Part shown: positions 29,189 to 37,271 of the stretch, in pieces | Position numbering within the stretch: position 1 is the first letter of the stretch | Layout of the letters: every line of letters begins with the position of its first letter | Source of the DNA: Streptomyces sp. DH12 | Lineage (GTDB): Bacteria; Actinomycetota; Actinomycetes; Streptomycetales; Streptomycetaceae | Assembly: GCF_020873895.1 (NCBI RefSeq) | Contig: NZ_JAHWGT010000030.1 | Coordinates: forward strand, 26,704 to 90,703 | Reading direction: 5' to 3' | DNA length: 64,000 bases | Notes under the pieces: model-generated | The model's database searches: none | The model's input: the letters and a program-made list of their open reading frames with translations, nothing else | Told to the model about the DNA's origin: nothing | Position numbers and translations under genes: made by a program

Positions 29189-29726
29189 CACCCTGGTCGC
29201 CGGGACGCCCGTCACGGCCGCGCCGCAGGTCTCCCGATCCATCCGCCTGGCGGCGCACGCCGCCGCGCTGACCCTGGTGCCGTCCGGGCTGTGGCGCATC
29301 GCCATCGCCCTGGGCTGGGACTCCGGATTCACCGACGAGTTCCTTCACCCGGGAAACTTCCCCGGCGCCGGCTCCTTCTACCTCGTCGGCCTCAGCCTGT
29401 TCGCCGAGGCACTCGGACTGCTCACCCTGGGCCTGATCCACAGATGGGGCGAGGAACTTCCGCGCTCGGTACCGGCCCTGGGCGGCCGGAGAATTCCCGT
29501 GATGGTGGCGGTGATCCCCGCTTCGCTCGGTGCGGCGCTCGTCACCCTCATCACGGTCACCGGCGCCTTCACCTGGAACGACGCGGACAACATGGGCGCC
29601 GCCGGATCGCCCGAAGGCGGCCACTACTGGCTGATGACTGCCTGCTATCTCCCCCTGCTGGCCTGGGGCCCGCTGCTCGCGGTAGTCACGGTGGCCTACT
29701 ACCGCCGCCGGCGTCGGGGGCGCTGA
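29181..29726 (+). CDS. Four-helix membrane protein of unknown function
   Basis: A 181-residue protein with about four predicted helices (LAAHAAALTLVPSGLWRIAI; FYLVGLSLFAEALGLLTLGL; VMVAVIPASLGAALVTLITV; WLMTACYLPLLAWGPLLAVV) and a basic C-terminus. Start GTG 29181 lies inside the end of the preceding gene (8-base overlap), so translation is coupled to the secreted protein. Similar small membrane proteins are common in actinomycetes, but I cannot name the family. Confidence 0.72.
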   Translation: MADTLVAGTPVTAAPQVSRSIRLAAHAAALTLVPSGLWRIAIALGWDSGFTDEFLHPGNFPGAGSFYLVGLSLFAEALGLLTLGLIHRWGEELPRSVPALGGRRIPVMVAVIPASLGAALVTLITVTGAFTWNDADNMGAAGSPEGGHYWLMTACYLPLLAWGPLLAVVTVAYYRRRRRGR

Positions 29727-30232
29727 GTCCGGCCGTCGGCAGGCAGGACCTGGAACGTGTGCTCGGGCCCGTGCCACGGAGGAGCGATCGGCCGGCGCGG
29801 ACAGGCCGGACCGGACCGGTGGGGCCGGGGGCCGTGGGGTGCGGTCAGCTTCTGCGAGGCCACGTCGATCGGCGCCCGCCCCGCGACGAACTGATCATGC
29901 TTACTGCGGGCAGGCGGCCCCCGAGGACGCTTCCACGTGCTTCGGCACACCTGTGCCTCAATCATCTCGGAAGCCGGACAGCCCGTTGTGACCCAGTCCC
30001 GGCGGCTCGGACACTGCTCGCCGGCGATCACCCTTGGTTACTATGTTCACTTCATGCCGGAAGCCGGCAGCAAGGGGCGCGGCGTCATCGACGGCTGCTG
30101 GGGGCGGGGAGACCGGCCGCCGGCCGAAACTCCCCAGATCCCCCCAGCGTCCTTGACCGGTGATTCCTGCCCCTGCAGACCGGAGAAGTCGTCCGTGGAT
30201 TGTAAGGCTGAAGAGATAGGTGGCCTGGGAAA
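29727..30232. other. Gene-free stretch at the right edge of the accessory island
   Basis: These 506 bases contain the integrase tail (copy B, 29931-30094) and otherwise no coding sequence I can support. The A/T-richer stretch at 30195-30232 just before the HipA-like gene is the likely promoter and translation start area. Confidence 0.6.
29931..30094 (+). pseudogene. Tyrosine integrase C-terminal remnant, copy B
   Basis: This frame reads FHVLRHTCASIISEAG, then LGHCSPAITLGYYVHF and PEAGSKGRG. It keeps the box II Arg and His (HVLRHT), the LGH histidine and the nucleophile tyrosine of tyrosine recombinases, so it is better preserved than copy A at 20922-21085. The N-terminal two thirds are missing. 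An open frame from an ATG at 29937 to a stop at 30251 encodes only this tail plus unrelated sequence. Confidence 0.8.
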
Positions 30233-31099
30233 GTGTTGGAAGAGGTCGTAGCGACCCGCTATGTCACGCCCCTGCGTGAAGGCGGCTCGCTCCCCGGGAT
30301 CGTCGAGGCCGACGACCTCGGCACGTACGTCATGAAGTTCACCGGTGCCGGGCAGGGCCGCAAGACGCTGGTCGCCGAGGTGATCTGCGGCCGGCTCGGC
30401 CGGCGCCTGGGGCTGCGCGTCCCCGACCTGGTCGCCATCCAGCTCGATCCGGTGATCGGACTGGGCGAGCCCGACCAGGAGGTGCAGGAGCTGCTCAAGG
30501 CGAGCGGCGGCCTCAACCTCGGCATGGACTACCTCCCCGGCTCCCTCGGCTTCGACCCGCTCGCCTACGAGATGGACCCGGTCGAGGCGGGCCGCGTAGT
30601 CTGGTTCGACGCGCTGATCAACAACGTCGACCGGTCCTGGCGCAACCCGAACATGCTCGTCTGGCACGGCGAGCCGTGGCTCATCGACCACGGCGCCACC
30701 ATGATCTGGCACCACAACTGGCCCGGCGCGCAGGTGTCCGCCGCCAAGCCGTACGACGCCTCCGACCACGTCCTCGCCCCCTACGGCCCCGACATCGCCG
30801 CCGCTGCCGCCGAGTTGGCGCCCCGGGTCACCGAGCGGCTGCTGACGGAGGTGGCCGCCGACGTACCCGACGAGTGGCTCGTCGACGAGCCCGGCTTCGA
30901 CGGGCCCGACGCCGTGCGCCGCGCCTACGTGGACGCGCTCCTGCCGCGCGCCGCGACCATCCACGAGCGGGTCACGCTCGGGCAGCGCACCGAACGCAGG
31001 GCCCGACCGCCCGGCTGGCTCACCGAGCACGCCACCCCCTGGCCCCACACCGCCGCCGGCAAGACCGGCCCGAGCGAGCAGAAGGACGGCGGCGCGTGA
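30233..31099 (+). CDS. HipA-like kinase-fold protein
   Basis: A 288-residue cytoplasmic protein resembling the C-terminal HipA kinase fold: YVMKFTGAGQGRKTLVAEVI (nucleotide-binding lysine region), FDALINNVDRSWRNPNMLVW (catalytic loop with Asp and Asn) and EPWLIDHGATMIWH (the metal-binding Asp). It lacks the N-terminal HipA domain and there is no HipB-like antitoxin beside it, so it need not be a toxin. Start GTG 30233. It overlaps the DUF3037 gene by 4 bases, a recurring pairing in actinomycetes. The function is unknown. Confidence 0.82.
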   Translation: MLEEVVATRYVTPLREGGSLPGIVEADDLGTYVMKFTGAGQGRKTLVAEVICGRLGRRLGLRVPDLVAIQLDPVIGLGEPDQEVQELLKASGGLNLGMDYLPGSLGFDPLAYEMDPVEAGRVVWFDALINNVDRSWRNPNMLVWHGEPWLIDHGATMIWHHNWPGAQVSAAKPYDASDHVLAPYGPDIAAAAAELAPRVTERLLTEVAADVPDEWLVDEPGFDGPDAVRRAYVDALLPRAATIHERVTLGQRTERRARPPGWLTEHATPWPHTAAGKTGPSEQKDGGA

Positions 31100-31479
31100 C
31101 ACGGCGGGACGTCTTCGAGTACGCGCTGCTGCGCGTCGTGCCGCGCGTCGAGCGCGGCGAGTGCTTCAACGCGGGCGTGGTGGTCTACTGCCGCGCCCGG
31201 TCCTTCGTCGCGGCGCGCACCCACCTCGACGAGGCCAGGCTCGCGGCGCTCGACCCCCGGGCCGACGTCGCCGGCGTACGGGCCGCCCTGCGCGCGGTGG
31301 AGGGCGTGTGCCGGGGCGGGGACGATGCCGGGCAGGCCGCGCGCGACGACGCGGGCCGACGCTTCCGCTGGCTGGTCGCCCCGCGTTCCACGGTGGTCCA
31401 GCCCGGCCCCGTGCACACCGGCCTCACCGCCGACCCGGAGGCCGAGGTCGAGCGGCTGCTGGACCTGCTCGTCCGCTGA
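31096..31479 (+). CDS. DUF3037 family protein
   Basis: A 127-residue protein starting at GTG 31096, overlapping the HipA-like stop (GTGA). Typical DUF3037 features are FEYALLRVVPRVERGECFNAGVVVYC near the start (beta-rich) and RFRWLVAPRSTVVQPGPVHTGLT near the end. No enzyme motif is visible. Its constant association with the HipA-like gene suggests that it is a partner or substrate of that kinase (inference). Confidence 0.88.
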   Translation: MTRRDVFEYALLRVVPRVERGECFNAGVVVYCRARSFVAARTHLDEARLAALDPRADVAGVRAALRAVEGVCRGGDDAGQAARDDAGRRFRWLVAPRSTVVQPGPVHTGLTADPEAEVERLLDLLVR

Positions 31480-31595
31480 CGCGCGAGCGGGCGACCCGGG
31501 GCGGGCCGACCCGCCGAGCCCCGGGCCGCCCCGCCGTCGCGCCGCCGGGCGCGGTCCGGTGGGGCGGCGACACCCTCGCGCCCGCCCGCGGGCCG

Positions 31596-31655
31596 TTGAC
31601 ACCGGGTGCCAGGGCTTCTAGCGTCTCGTCCAGCTGAAGGTACTAAGCGGTCGCT
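31596..31655 (+). promoter_or_regulatory. Promoter and operator-like site before the SDR operon
   Basis: TTGACA at 31596-31601 and TAGCGT at 31619-31624 with a 17-base spacer make a very good vegetative Streptomyces promoter. About 20 bases after it lies AGCGGTCGCT (31646-31655), an AGCG-N2-CGCT inverted repeat inside TACTAAGCGGTCGCTCA, which resembles TetR-type operators of fatty-acid genes. The position would block transcription. Confidence 0.65.
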
Positions 31656-31717
31656 CACCGCTTCCGCGACTGCGGGACGGGCGGCGGCACAGGGACTCAA
31701 GGGCGAGGAGAACCAGC

Positions 31718-32479
31718 ATGTCCACCACCCAGCAGCGCGTGGCCGTCGTGACCGGAGGGGCGCGCGGCATCGGCGCGGCCACCGCCGTACGGCTCGCGGC
31801 CCAGGGGCGCGCCGTCGCCGTCCTCGACCTCGACGAGGCCGCGTGCAAGGACACCGTCGACGCCGTCACGGCCGCCGGCGGCCGCGCGCTCGCCGTCGGC
31901 TGTGACGTCTCCGACGCCGCCCAGGTGGAGGCGGCCGTCGCCCGCGTCGCCGACGAGCTCGGCGCGCCGACCGTCCTCGTCAACAACGCCGGCGTCCTCC
32001 GCGACAACCTGCTGTTCAAGATGTCCGAATCCGACTGGGACACGGTCGTGAACGTGCACCTCAAGGGCGCGTTCCTCATGGCCAAGGCGTGCCAGCGGCA
32101 CATGGTCGACGCGGGCTTCGGCCGGATCGTGAGCCTCTCCTCGTCCTCCGCGCTCGGCAACCGGGGCCAGGCCAACTACGCCGCCGTCAAGGCCGGCCTC
32201 CAGGGCTTCACCAAGACCCTGGCCAAGGAGCTCGGCAAGTTCGGCATCACCGCCAACGCCGTCGCGCCCGGCTTCATCGTCACCGAGATGACCGCGCAGA
32301 CCGCCGCCCGCGTCGGCATGGGCTTCGAGGAGTTCCAGGCCGCCGCCGCGACCCAGATCCCCGTCCAGCGCGTGGGCCGCCCCGAGGACGTCGCGAACGC
32401 CATCGCGTTCTTCACCGGCGACGACGCCGGCTTCGTCTCCGGCCAGGTGCTGTACGTGGCCGGCGGCCCCCTCAACTGA
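31718..32479 (+). CDS. fabG: 3-oxoacyl-ACP reductase-like SDR (FabG)
   Basis: A 253-residue classical short-chain dehydrogenase: VAVVTGGARGIGAAT (NAD(P) binding), VNNAGVLRDN, the catalytic Ser/Tyr/Lys in SLSSSSALGNRGQANYAAVKAG, and PGFIVTEMT. FabG-type enzymes reduce 3-oxoacyl thioesters; many secondary copies in Streptomyces act in fatty-acid catabolism or polyketide supply. The operator-like site upstream favours a fatty-acid role. A GGCGAGGAGAA site precedes ATG 31718. A second SDR follows after 20 bases in the same unit. Confidence 0.88.
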   Translation: MSTTQQRVAVVTGGARGIGAATAVRLAAQGRAVAVLDLDEAACKDTVDAVTAAGGRALAVGCDVSDAAQVEAAVARVADELGAPTVLVNNAGVLRDNLLFKMSESDWDTVVNVHLKGAFLMAKACQRHMVDAGFGRIVSLSSSSALGNRGQANYAAVKAGLQGFTKTLAKELGKFGITANAVAPGFIVTEMTAQTAARVGMGFEEFQAAAATQIPVQRVGRPEDVANAIAFFTGDDAGFVSGQVLYVAGGPLN

Positions 32480-32499
32480 CGCGAAGGACGGACCACGAC

Positions 32500-33267
32500 A
32501 TGAACGCCAGGGAACTGCCCGAGCCGTCCGGCCGGGTCGCGCTCGTCACGGGCGCCAGCCGGGGCATCGGCTACGGCATCGCGGAGGCGCTCGTCGCACG
32601 CGGTGACCGGGTGTGCATCACGGGTCGCGGGGAGGACGCCCTCAAGGAGGCCGTCGAGCGCCTGGGGTCCGACCGGGCCGTGTACGTCGCCGGCAAGGCC
32701 CACGACGAGGCCCACCAGGCACACGCCGTGGAGCGGGCCATGGAGGCCTTCGGCCGGGTGGACCACCTGGTCAACAACGCCGGCACCAACCCCGTCTTCG
32801 GCCCCATGGCCGAACTCGACCTCGCCGTCGCGCGGAAGGTCTACGAGACGAACGTCATCTCGGCGCTCGGCTTCGCCCAGCAGACCTGGAAGGCGTGGCA
32901 GCGGGAGAACGGCGGCTCGATCGTGAACATCGCGTCGGTCGCCGGAGTCGGCGCCTCGCCGTTCGTCGGCGCGTACGGCATGAGCAAAGCGGCCATGATC
33001 AATCTGACGCTCCAGCTCGCCCATGAATTCGCCCCTATTGTCCGGGTCAATGCCATCGCTCCGGCCGTCGTGAAAACGAAATTCGCGCAGGCGCTCTACG
33101 AGGGCCGCGAGGAGGAGGTCACCGCGGCCTATCCGCTCGGCCGACTCGGCACCCCCGCGGATATCGGCGGGGCCGCCGCATTCCTGACGTCCGGGCAATC
33201 GGAGTGGATCACCGGGCAGACCCTCGTCATCGATGGGGGAATTTTCCTCAATGCCGGAGTCGGCTGA
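32500..33267 (+). CDS. Short-chain dehydrogenase/reductase
   Basis: A 255-residue classical SDR with VALVTGASRGIGYGI, VNNAGTNPVFGPM, the catalytic Ser in IASVAGVG and Tyr/Lys in AYGMSKAAM, and GQTLVIDGG near the end. It is second in the unit after the FabG-like gene, with a GAAGGACGGA ribosome site. The GTNP sequence after NNAG is common in SDRs of the 3-oxoacyl or acetoacetyl reductase type, but the substrate is not determinable. DNA around 33000-33060 and 33230-33260 is slightly more A/T-rich than its neighbours. Confidence 0.9.
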   Translation: MNARELPEPSGRVALVTGASRGIGYGIAEALVARGDRVCITGRGEDALKEAVERLGSDRAVYVAGKAHDEAHQAHAVERAMEAFGRVDHLVNNAGTNPVFGPMAELDLAVARKVYETNVISALGFAQQTWKAWQRENGGSIVNIASVAGVGASPFVGAYGMSKAAMINLTLQLAHEFAPIVRVNAIAPAVVKTKFAQALYEGREEEVTAAYPLGRLGTPADIGGAAAFLTSGQSEWITGQTLVIDGGIFLNAGVG

Positions 33268-33305
33268 GGTGAATTGCGCCTGATTGGCCGCCTAACGCCT
33301 CAAGT

Positions 33306-33340
33306 GCCCCGCCGGTCCTCCCCGATTGACCTGGCGGGGC
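33306..33340 (+). terminator. Hairpin after the SDR pair
   Basis: GCCCCGCC at 33306-33313 pairs with GGCGGGGC at 33333-33340 across a 19-base loop, 39 bases past the SDR stop. A weak to moderate terminator. Confidence 0.5.
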
Positions 33341-33387
33341 GCTGCGGTATGGTCGGCCGACCGTGGCTGAACGAGGAGCGTGTGCAC

Positions 33388-34965
33388 GTGTTCAACCGGA
33401 CCAGTCTGCAGATTGCTGCAGCCCTTGCGTCCATATCCCTGCTCGCGGGATGCGGTCTCTTCGGAGACGATGAAGCCGAGGCGGAAAACAAGATCGTCGT
33501 GGGTACGACGAGCTCTCCGACCACCCTCGACCCCGCTGCCGCCTGGGACAGCTCGTGGGAGCTGTACCGGAACGTCTTCCAGACCCTGCTGAGCTTTCCG
33601 ACCGGAAGCACGACGCCCCAGCCGGACGCCGCGGACTGCAAGTTCTCCGACGCCGTCAGCAAGGTCTACCAGTGCGACCTCCACGACGGGCTGGCCTTCT
33701 CGTCCGGCGCGAAGCTCGACGCCGCGGCCGTCAAGCACTCGATCGAGCGGATCCGCACGATCAACGCGGACGGCGGCCCCAGCGGCCTGCTGGGCTCGCT
33801 GGACCGCATCGAGACCAGCGGCGACAAGACGGTGATCTTCCGCCTGAAGGAGTCGGACGCCACCTTCCCGTTCGTCCTGGCGACCCCGGCCATGTCGATC
33901 GTCGAGCCGGCCTCGTACCCGGCGAGCGAGATCCGCAGCGACGGCAAGGTCGTCGGCTCGGGCCCCTACACCCTTGAGAGCTACACCGAGGGACGGGAGG
34001 CGGCGCTGGTCAAGAACCCCACGTACAAGGGGTACGCCGACCGCAAGAACGACGCCGTCACCATCCGCTACTTCGGTGACTCCGACGCCATGGTCGCCGC
34101 GCTGAAGAAGAAGGAGATCGACGCCACCTACCGCGGTCTGACCGCGGAGGAGGTCGTCGACCTGAGGGAGAAGAAGCCCGAGAACGAGGGCCTCCAGGTC
34201 GTCGAGTCGACCGGCGCCACCATCCACTACCTGGTCTTCGACCCCAAGGACCCGCAGGCCGGCAAGCCCGCCGTCCGCAAGGCCGTCGCGCAGCTCATCG
34301 ACCGCGGCGCGCTCGTCGCCAAGGCCTACCGGGGCACCGCCGAACCGCTGTACTCGATGGTCCCCAAGGGCATCGCCGGGCACACGACCCTCTTCTTCGA
34401 CCAGTACGGCGACCCGAACGTCGACAAGGCGCGCGGCATCCTCCGCAAGGCCGGCATCGACGAGCCGGTGAAGCTGACCTTCGGGTACGCCACCGACCGG
34501 TACGGCTCCTCGACGGCCGCCGAGTTCACCGAGATCAAGCGCCAGCTGGAGGCGTCCGGCCTCTTCGAGATCACCCTCGTCGGCAAGCCGTGGAAGGAGT
34601 TCCAGGAGGCGTACCAAAACGGCGAGTACCCGGTCTTCGGCCGCGGCTGGTTCCCCGACTTCCCGGACCCGGACAACTTCATCGCCCCGTTCGTCGGCAA
34701 GGACAACGTCCACAACGCCCCCTACGAGCAGCCGGAGATCACCGACCAGCTGCTGCCCGAGTCGCGCCGCAAGAGCGACCGCGCCGCGGTCACCACCCAG
34801 TTCGAGCGGGCACAGCAGATCCTCGTCGAGGACGTCCGGCTCCTCCCGCTGTGGCAGGGCAAGCTGTACGTCGCGGCCAGCGAGGAGATCGGCGGCGGCG
34901 AGCGCGCCCTCGACCCGCAGACGGTCATGCAGATGTGGGAGCTGCACCGCAAGACCAGCTGGTGA
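33388..34965 (+). CDS. Family 5 (peptide-type) ABC substrate-binding lipoprotein, orphan
   Basis: A 525-residue SBP_bac_5 lipoprotein: short signal and lipobox ending LLAGC, then NKIVVGTTSSPTTLDPAAAW and the long two-lobe domain typical of oligopeptide or nickel binding proteins (500-560 residues). GTG 33388 is chosen because GAGGAG lies 9 bases upstream; GTG 33382 is too close to it. No permease or ATPase gene is nearby, so it either serves a transporter encoded elsewhere or acts as a signalling receptor. Confidence 0.9.
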   Translation: MFNRTSLQIAAALASISLLAGCGLFGDDEAEAENKIVVGTTSSPTTLDPAAAWDSSWELYRNVFQTLLSFPTGSTTPQPDAADCKFSDAVSKVYQCDLHDGLAFSSGAKLDAAAVKHSIERIRTINADGGPSGLLGSLDRIETSGDKTVIFRLKESDATFPFVLATPAMSIVEPASYPASEIRSDGKVVGSGPYTLESYTEGREAALVKNPTYKGYADRKNDAVTIRYFGDSDAMVAALKKKEIDATYRGLTAEEVVDLREKKPENEGLQVVESTGATIHYLVFDPKDPQAGKPAVRKAVAQLIDRGALVAKAYRGTAEPLYSMVPKGIAGHTTLFFDQYGDPNVDKARGILRKAGIDEPVKLTFGYATDRYGSSTAAEFTEIKRQLEASGLFEITLVGKPWKEFQEAYQNGEYPVFGRGWFPDFPDPDNFIAPFVGKDNVHNAPYEQPEITDQLLPESRRKSDRAAVTTQFERAQQILVEDVRLLPLWQGKLYVAASEEIGGGERALDPQTVMQMWELHRKTSW

Positions 34966-35054
34966 CGGCCGCCCGAGGAGGTGGGGGACCGCTTGTCAGT
35001 GGCCGCGGGTAGGTTCTGTGGTGGCCAAGCGATCCCACACCGGAGGTTGTTGAC

Positions 35055-35738
35055 GTGACCGACACCGCCATGCTGCCCGAGTCCTGGCGCGGCGTCCTCG
35101 GAGACGAGCTGCAGAAGCCGTACTTCGCGCAGCTCGCCGAGTTCGTCGAGGAGGAGCGGGCCAGGGGGCCGGTCTACCCGCCCCGCGAGGAGGTGTTCGC
35201 CGCGCTCGACGCCACCCCGTACGACAAGGTCAAGGTCCTCGTCCTAGGGCAGGACCCGTACCACGGCGAGGGCCAGGGGCACGGCCTGTGCTTCTCGGTC
35301 CGGCCGGGCGTGCGCGTCCCGCCGTCCCTGCGGAACATCTACAAGGAGATGCAGGAGGAGCTCGGCCACCCCGTCCCGGACAACGGCTACCTCATGCCGT
35401 GGGCCGAGCAGGGCGTCCTGCTGCTGAACGCGGTCCTCACCGTCCGCGCCGGCGAGGCCAACTCCCACAAGGGCAAGGGCTGGGAGAAGCTCACCGACGC
35501 CGTCATCAAGGCCGTCTCATCCCGCCCGGACCCGGCCGTCTTCGTCCTCTGGGGCAACTACGCGCAGAAGAAGCTGCCGCTCATCGACGAGACGCGGCAC
35601 GCCGTGGTGAAGGGCGCCCACCCCTCGCCGCTCTCCGCGAGGAAGTTCTTCGGCTCCCGCCCCTTCACGCAGATCGACAAGGCCCTCGCCGAGCAGGGGC
35701 ACGCCCCCGTCGACTGGCGCATCCCGAACCTCGGCTGA
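35055..35738 (+). CDS. ung: Uracil-DNA glycosylase
   Basis: A 227-residue family 1 UDG that removes uracil from DNA. GQDPYHGEGQGHGLCFSV contains the catalytic Asp of the water-activating loop, LLLNAVLTVRAGEANSH the uracil-binding Asn region, and HPSPLSA the Leu-intercalation and catalytic His loop. Length and motif order are normal. GTG 35055 has a GGAGG site 9 bases upstream. The gene appears monocistronic. Confidence 0.97.
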   Translation: MTDTAMLPESWRGVLGDELQKPYFAQLAEFVEEERARGPVYPPREEVFAALDATPYDKVKVLVLGQDPYHGEGQGHGLCFSVRPGVRVPPSLRNIYKEMQEELGHPVPDNGYLMPWAEQGVLLLNAVLTVRAGEANSHKGKGWEKLTDAVIKAVSSRPDPAVFVLWGNYAQKKLPLIDETRHAVVKGAHPSPLSARKFFGSRPFTQIDKALAEQGHAPVDWRIPNLG

Positions 35739-35814
35739 CCCCGAGCGCGGCACGGACCGCGACCGCCCGGCGACCGCCCGTGCGGCGGCCCCGGCCGACC
35801 GCAGGAGGGCGTCA

Positions 35815-35890
35815 CCCGGTCGGGCGGGGCCGGGTCGGGCCGGTCGACATCGGGTCGGGCGGGTCGGGCCGGTCGGGCCGGTCCGCCCCG
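35815..35890. repeat. G-rich degenerate repeat after ung
   Basis: Several copies of GGGTCGGGCCGGTCG-like units follow one another on the plus strand. There is no coding signal. It could be slippage-generated low-complexity DNA. Confidence 0.55.
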
Positions 35891-36007
35891 CCTCGTACGG
35901 ACGGTCCGCGGACGGCCGCCACGTGACGTGCCGATGGCTGCGCGTGACGGTCATGGGGCCGGGCGCCGGTTAGCGTCGTGGGTACGACGACGAGGGAGGC
36001 CGGCCAC

Positions 36008-36481
36008 ATGGCGGACCAGGGGCAGGGCGCGACCGACGACGCGGTCATGACCAGCATCGGACAGGCGACGATGCTGCTGCACGGAGGAGACCGCGAGGAG
36101 GCCCGCAACCGCTTCCAGGACCTGTGGGTGCGCCTCGGCACGGACGGCGATCCGCTGCACCGCTGCACGCTCGCCCACTACATGGCCGACGCGCAGGACG
36201 ACCCGGACGCCGAGCTCGCCTGGGACCTCCGGGCCCTGACCGCCGCCGAGGGGATCGACGGGGAACCGGCGCCGCGCCGCACGGCCGCCGCCCTGCGGTC
36301 CCTGTACCCGTCGCTGCACGTCAACCTCGCCGCCGACTACCTGAGGCTGCGGCGGCCGGACGACGCCCGCGTCCACCTCGACCGGGCCCGCGCCGCCTCC
36401 CACGTCCTCGCCGACGACCGGTACGGCGAGGGAGTGCGGGCCGCCATGGACCGGCTCGACCACCGCCTGCGCGACTGCTGA
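36008..36481 (+). CDS. Small helical (TPR-like) cytoplasmic protein
   Basis: A 157-residue protein, mostly alpha-helical with repeat-like pairs (GQATMLLHGGDREEARNRFQ; HVNLAADYLRLRRPDDARVH, LDRARAASHVL) resembling tetratricopeptide units. No catalytic motif. Start ATG 36008 has GGAGG 9 bases upstream, better than the ATG at 35978. I cannot give a specific function. Its stop codon lies inside the terminator stem described next. Confidence 0.75.
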   Translation: MADQGQGATDDAVMTSIGQATMLLHGGDREEARNRFQDLWVRLGTDGDPLHRCTLAHYMADAQDDPDAELAWDLRALTAAEGIDGEPAPRRTAAALRSLYPSLHVNLAADYLRLRRPDDARVHLDRARAASHVLADDRYGEGVRAAMDRLDHRLRDC

Positions 36482-36546
36482 CCCAGGGGGTGTCCCGTCG
36501 ATCAGGCGGGAACCCGGCCTGGTCGGCGGGACACCCGCTGGGTCAG
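36478..36546. terminator. Bidirectional hairpin between convergent genes, including a stop codon
   Basis: CTGACCCAGGGGGTGTCCCG (36478-36497) pairs in 19 of 20 positions with 36527-36546 across a 29-base loop. The TGA of the upstream gene (36479-36481) is within the left arm, and the right arm ends 6 bases before the stop of the convergent gene. Confidence 0.88.
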
Positions 36547-36551
36547 CCCGT

Positions 36552-37145
36552 TCAGCGCCGGACGGCCTCCCGGCACCTGCGGGCCTCCGGCCCGCCGGGC
36601 CGCCACGCACCGTACCGCTCCGCCAGGCCGCACGCGTCCGGCACCCGCACCGTGGTGCGTACGGGCAGGGGCACCGGGAGGACCGGGCGCGCGGGCACGG
36701 TCACGGGCGGACCCCCGCGGTGCCCCGGCCCCGCCGCGCGCCCCTTGCGGGCGCCGCCGCCCGGCGCGTCACCACGGGCCGCCCCCTCCGTCCGCCGCTG
36801 CGCGGTCGACGGACGTGACGGGCCGGGCGGGGCCGGCCGGGCGGACGGTCGCGGCGCGGGGCCGGTGCTCTCCAGGGCCTCGCGGGCCGGGGCCTCGACG
36901 ACGACCGGTTCGGGGCCGCGCGTCGGGTGCCCCGCCGCGGGCGCGTGCGCGGGGCCGGGCGGCGGTGGCGCCACCGACACGCAGCCGGACACGGCCGTCA
37001 CCGCCACCACCACGCCGAGCAGCACCCGGGCGCCGACCGTCGGCGCGCCACCGCCGGTGCCGACGCCTCCCGGGTACGCCCCCGCCGCCTCCGGGAGCGC
37101 GCCCGCACCGGCTCCCGCGCCCGTACGCCTACCTCGTCCTCGCAC
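36552..37145 (-). CDS. Proline-rich exported protein, possible lipoprotein
   Basis: About 197 residues from GTG 37145, an uncertain start. A hydrophobic stretch (RVLLGVVVAVTAVSGC) ends in a lipobox-like VSGC, followed by about 110 residues rich in Pro, Ala, Gly and Arg. The C-terminus VPDACGLAERYGAWRPGGPEARRCREAVRR has the paired cysteines and YGxWxPxSPEAxxC pattern that I recall from many small Streptomyces surface proteins of unknown role. The disordered middle suggests a cell-wall-spanning anchor. Confidence 0.65.
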   Translation of the reverse strand: MRGRGRRTGAGAGAGALPEAAGAYPGGVGTGGGAPTVGARVLLGVVVAVTAVSGCVSVAPPPPGPAHAPAAGHPTRGPEPVVVEAPAREALESTGPAPRPSARPAPPGPSRPSTAQRRTEGAARGDAPGGGARKGRAAGPGHRGGPPVTVPARPVLPVPLPVRTTVRVPDACGLAERYGAWRPGGPEARRCREAVRR

Positions 37146-37271
37146 CGGGCCACTGTGGGGGCCGGCGCCCGAGGGCGCACCCCGTTACCGGTGGTCATGG
37201 CCCACACGAGTGAACGCCGCCGGCCGGCCGGCGCCGGCCGGCCCGACCGCACCGTTCCGGTGGGGCGGCCG

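Noticed and set aside
30233-31479. HipBA toxin-antitoxin module
   Set aside because: No HipB-like DNA-binding antitoxin and no N-terminal HipA domain, so a toxin-antitoxin label is not supported.
35815-35890. G-rich repeats after ung as a structured RNA
   Set aside because: Repeats are all of one strand sense without complementary arms, so no stable fold is indicated.
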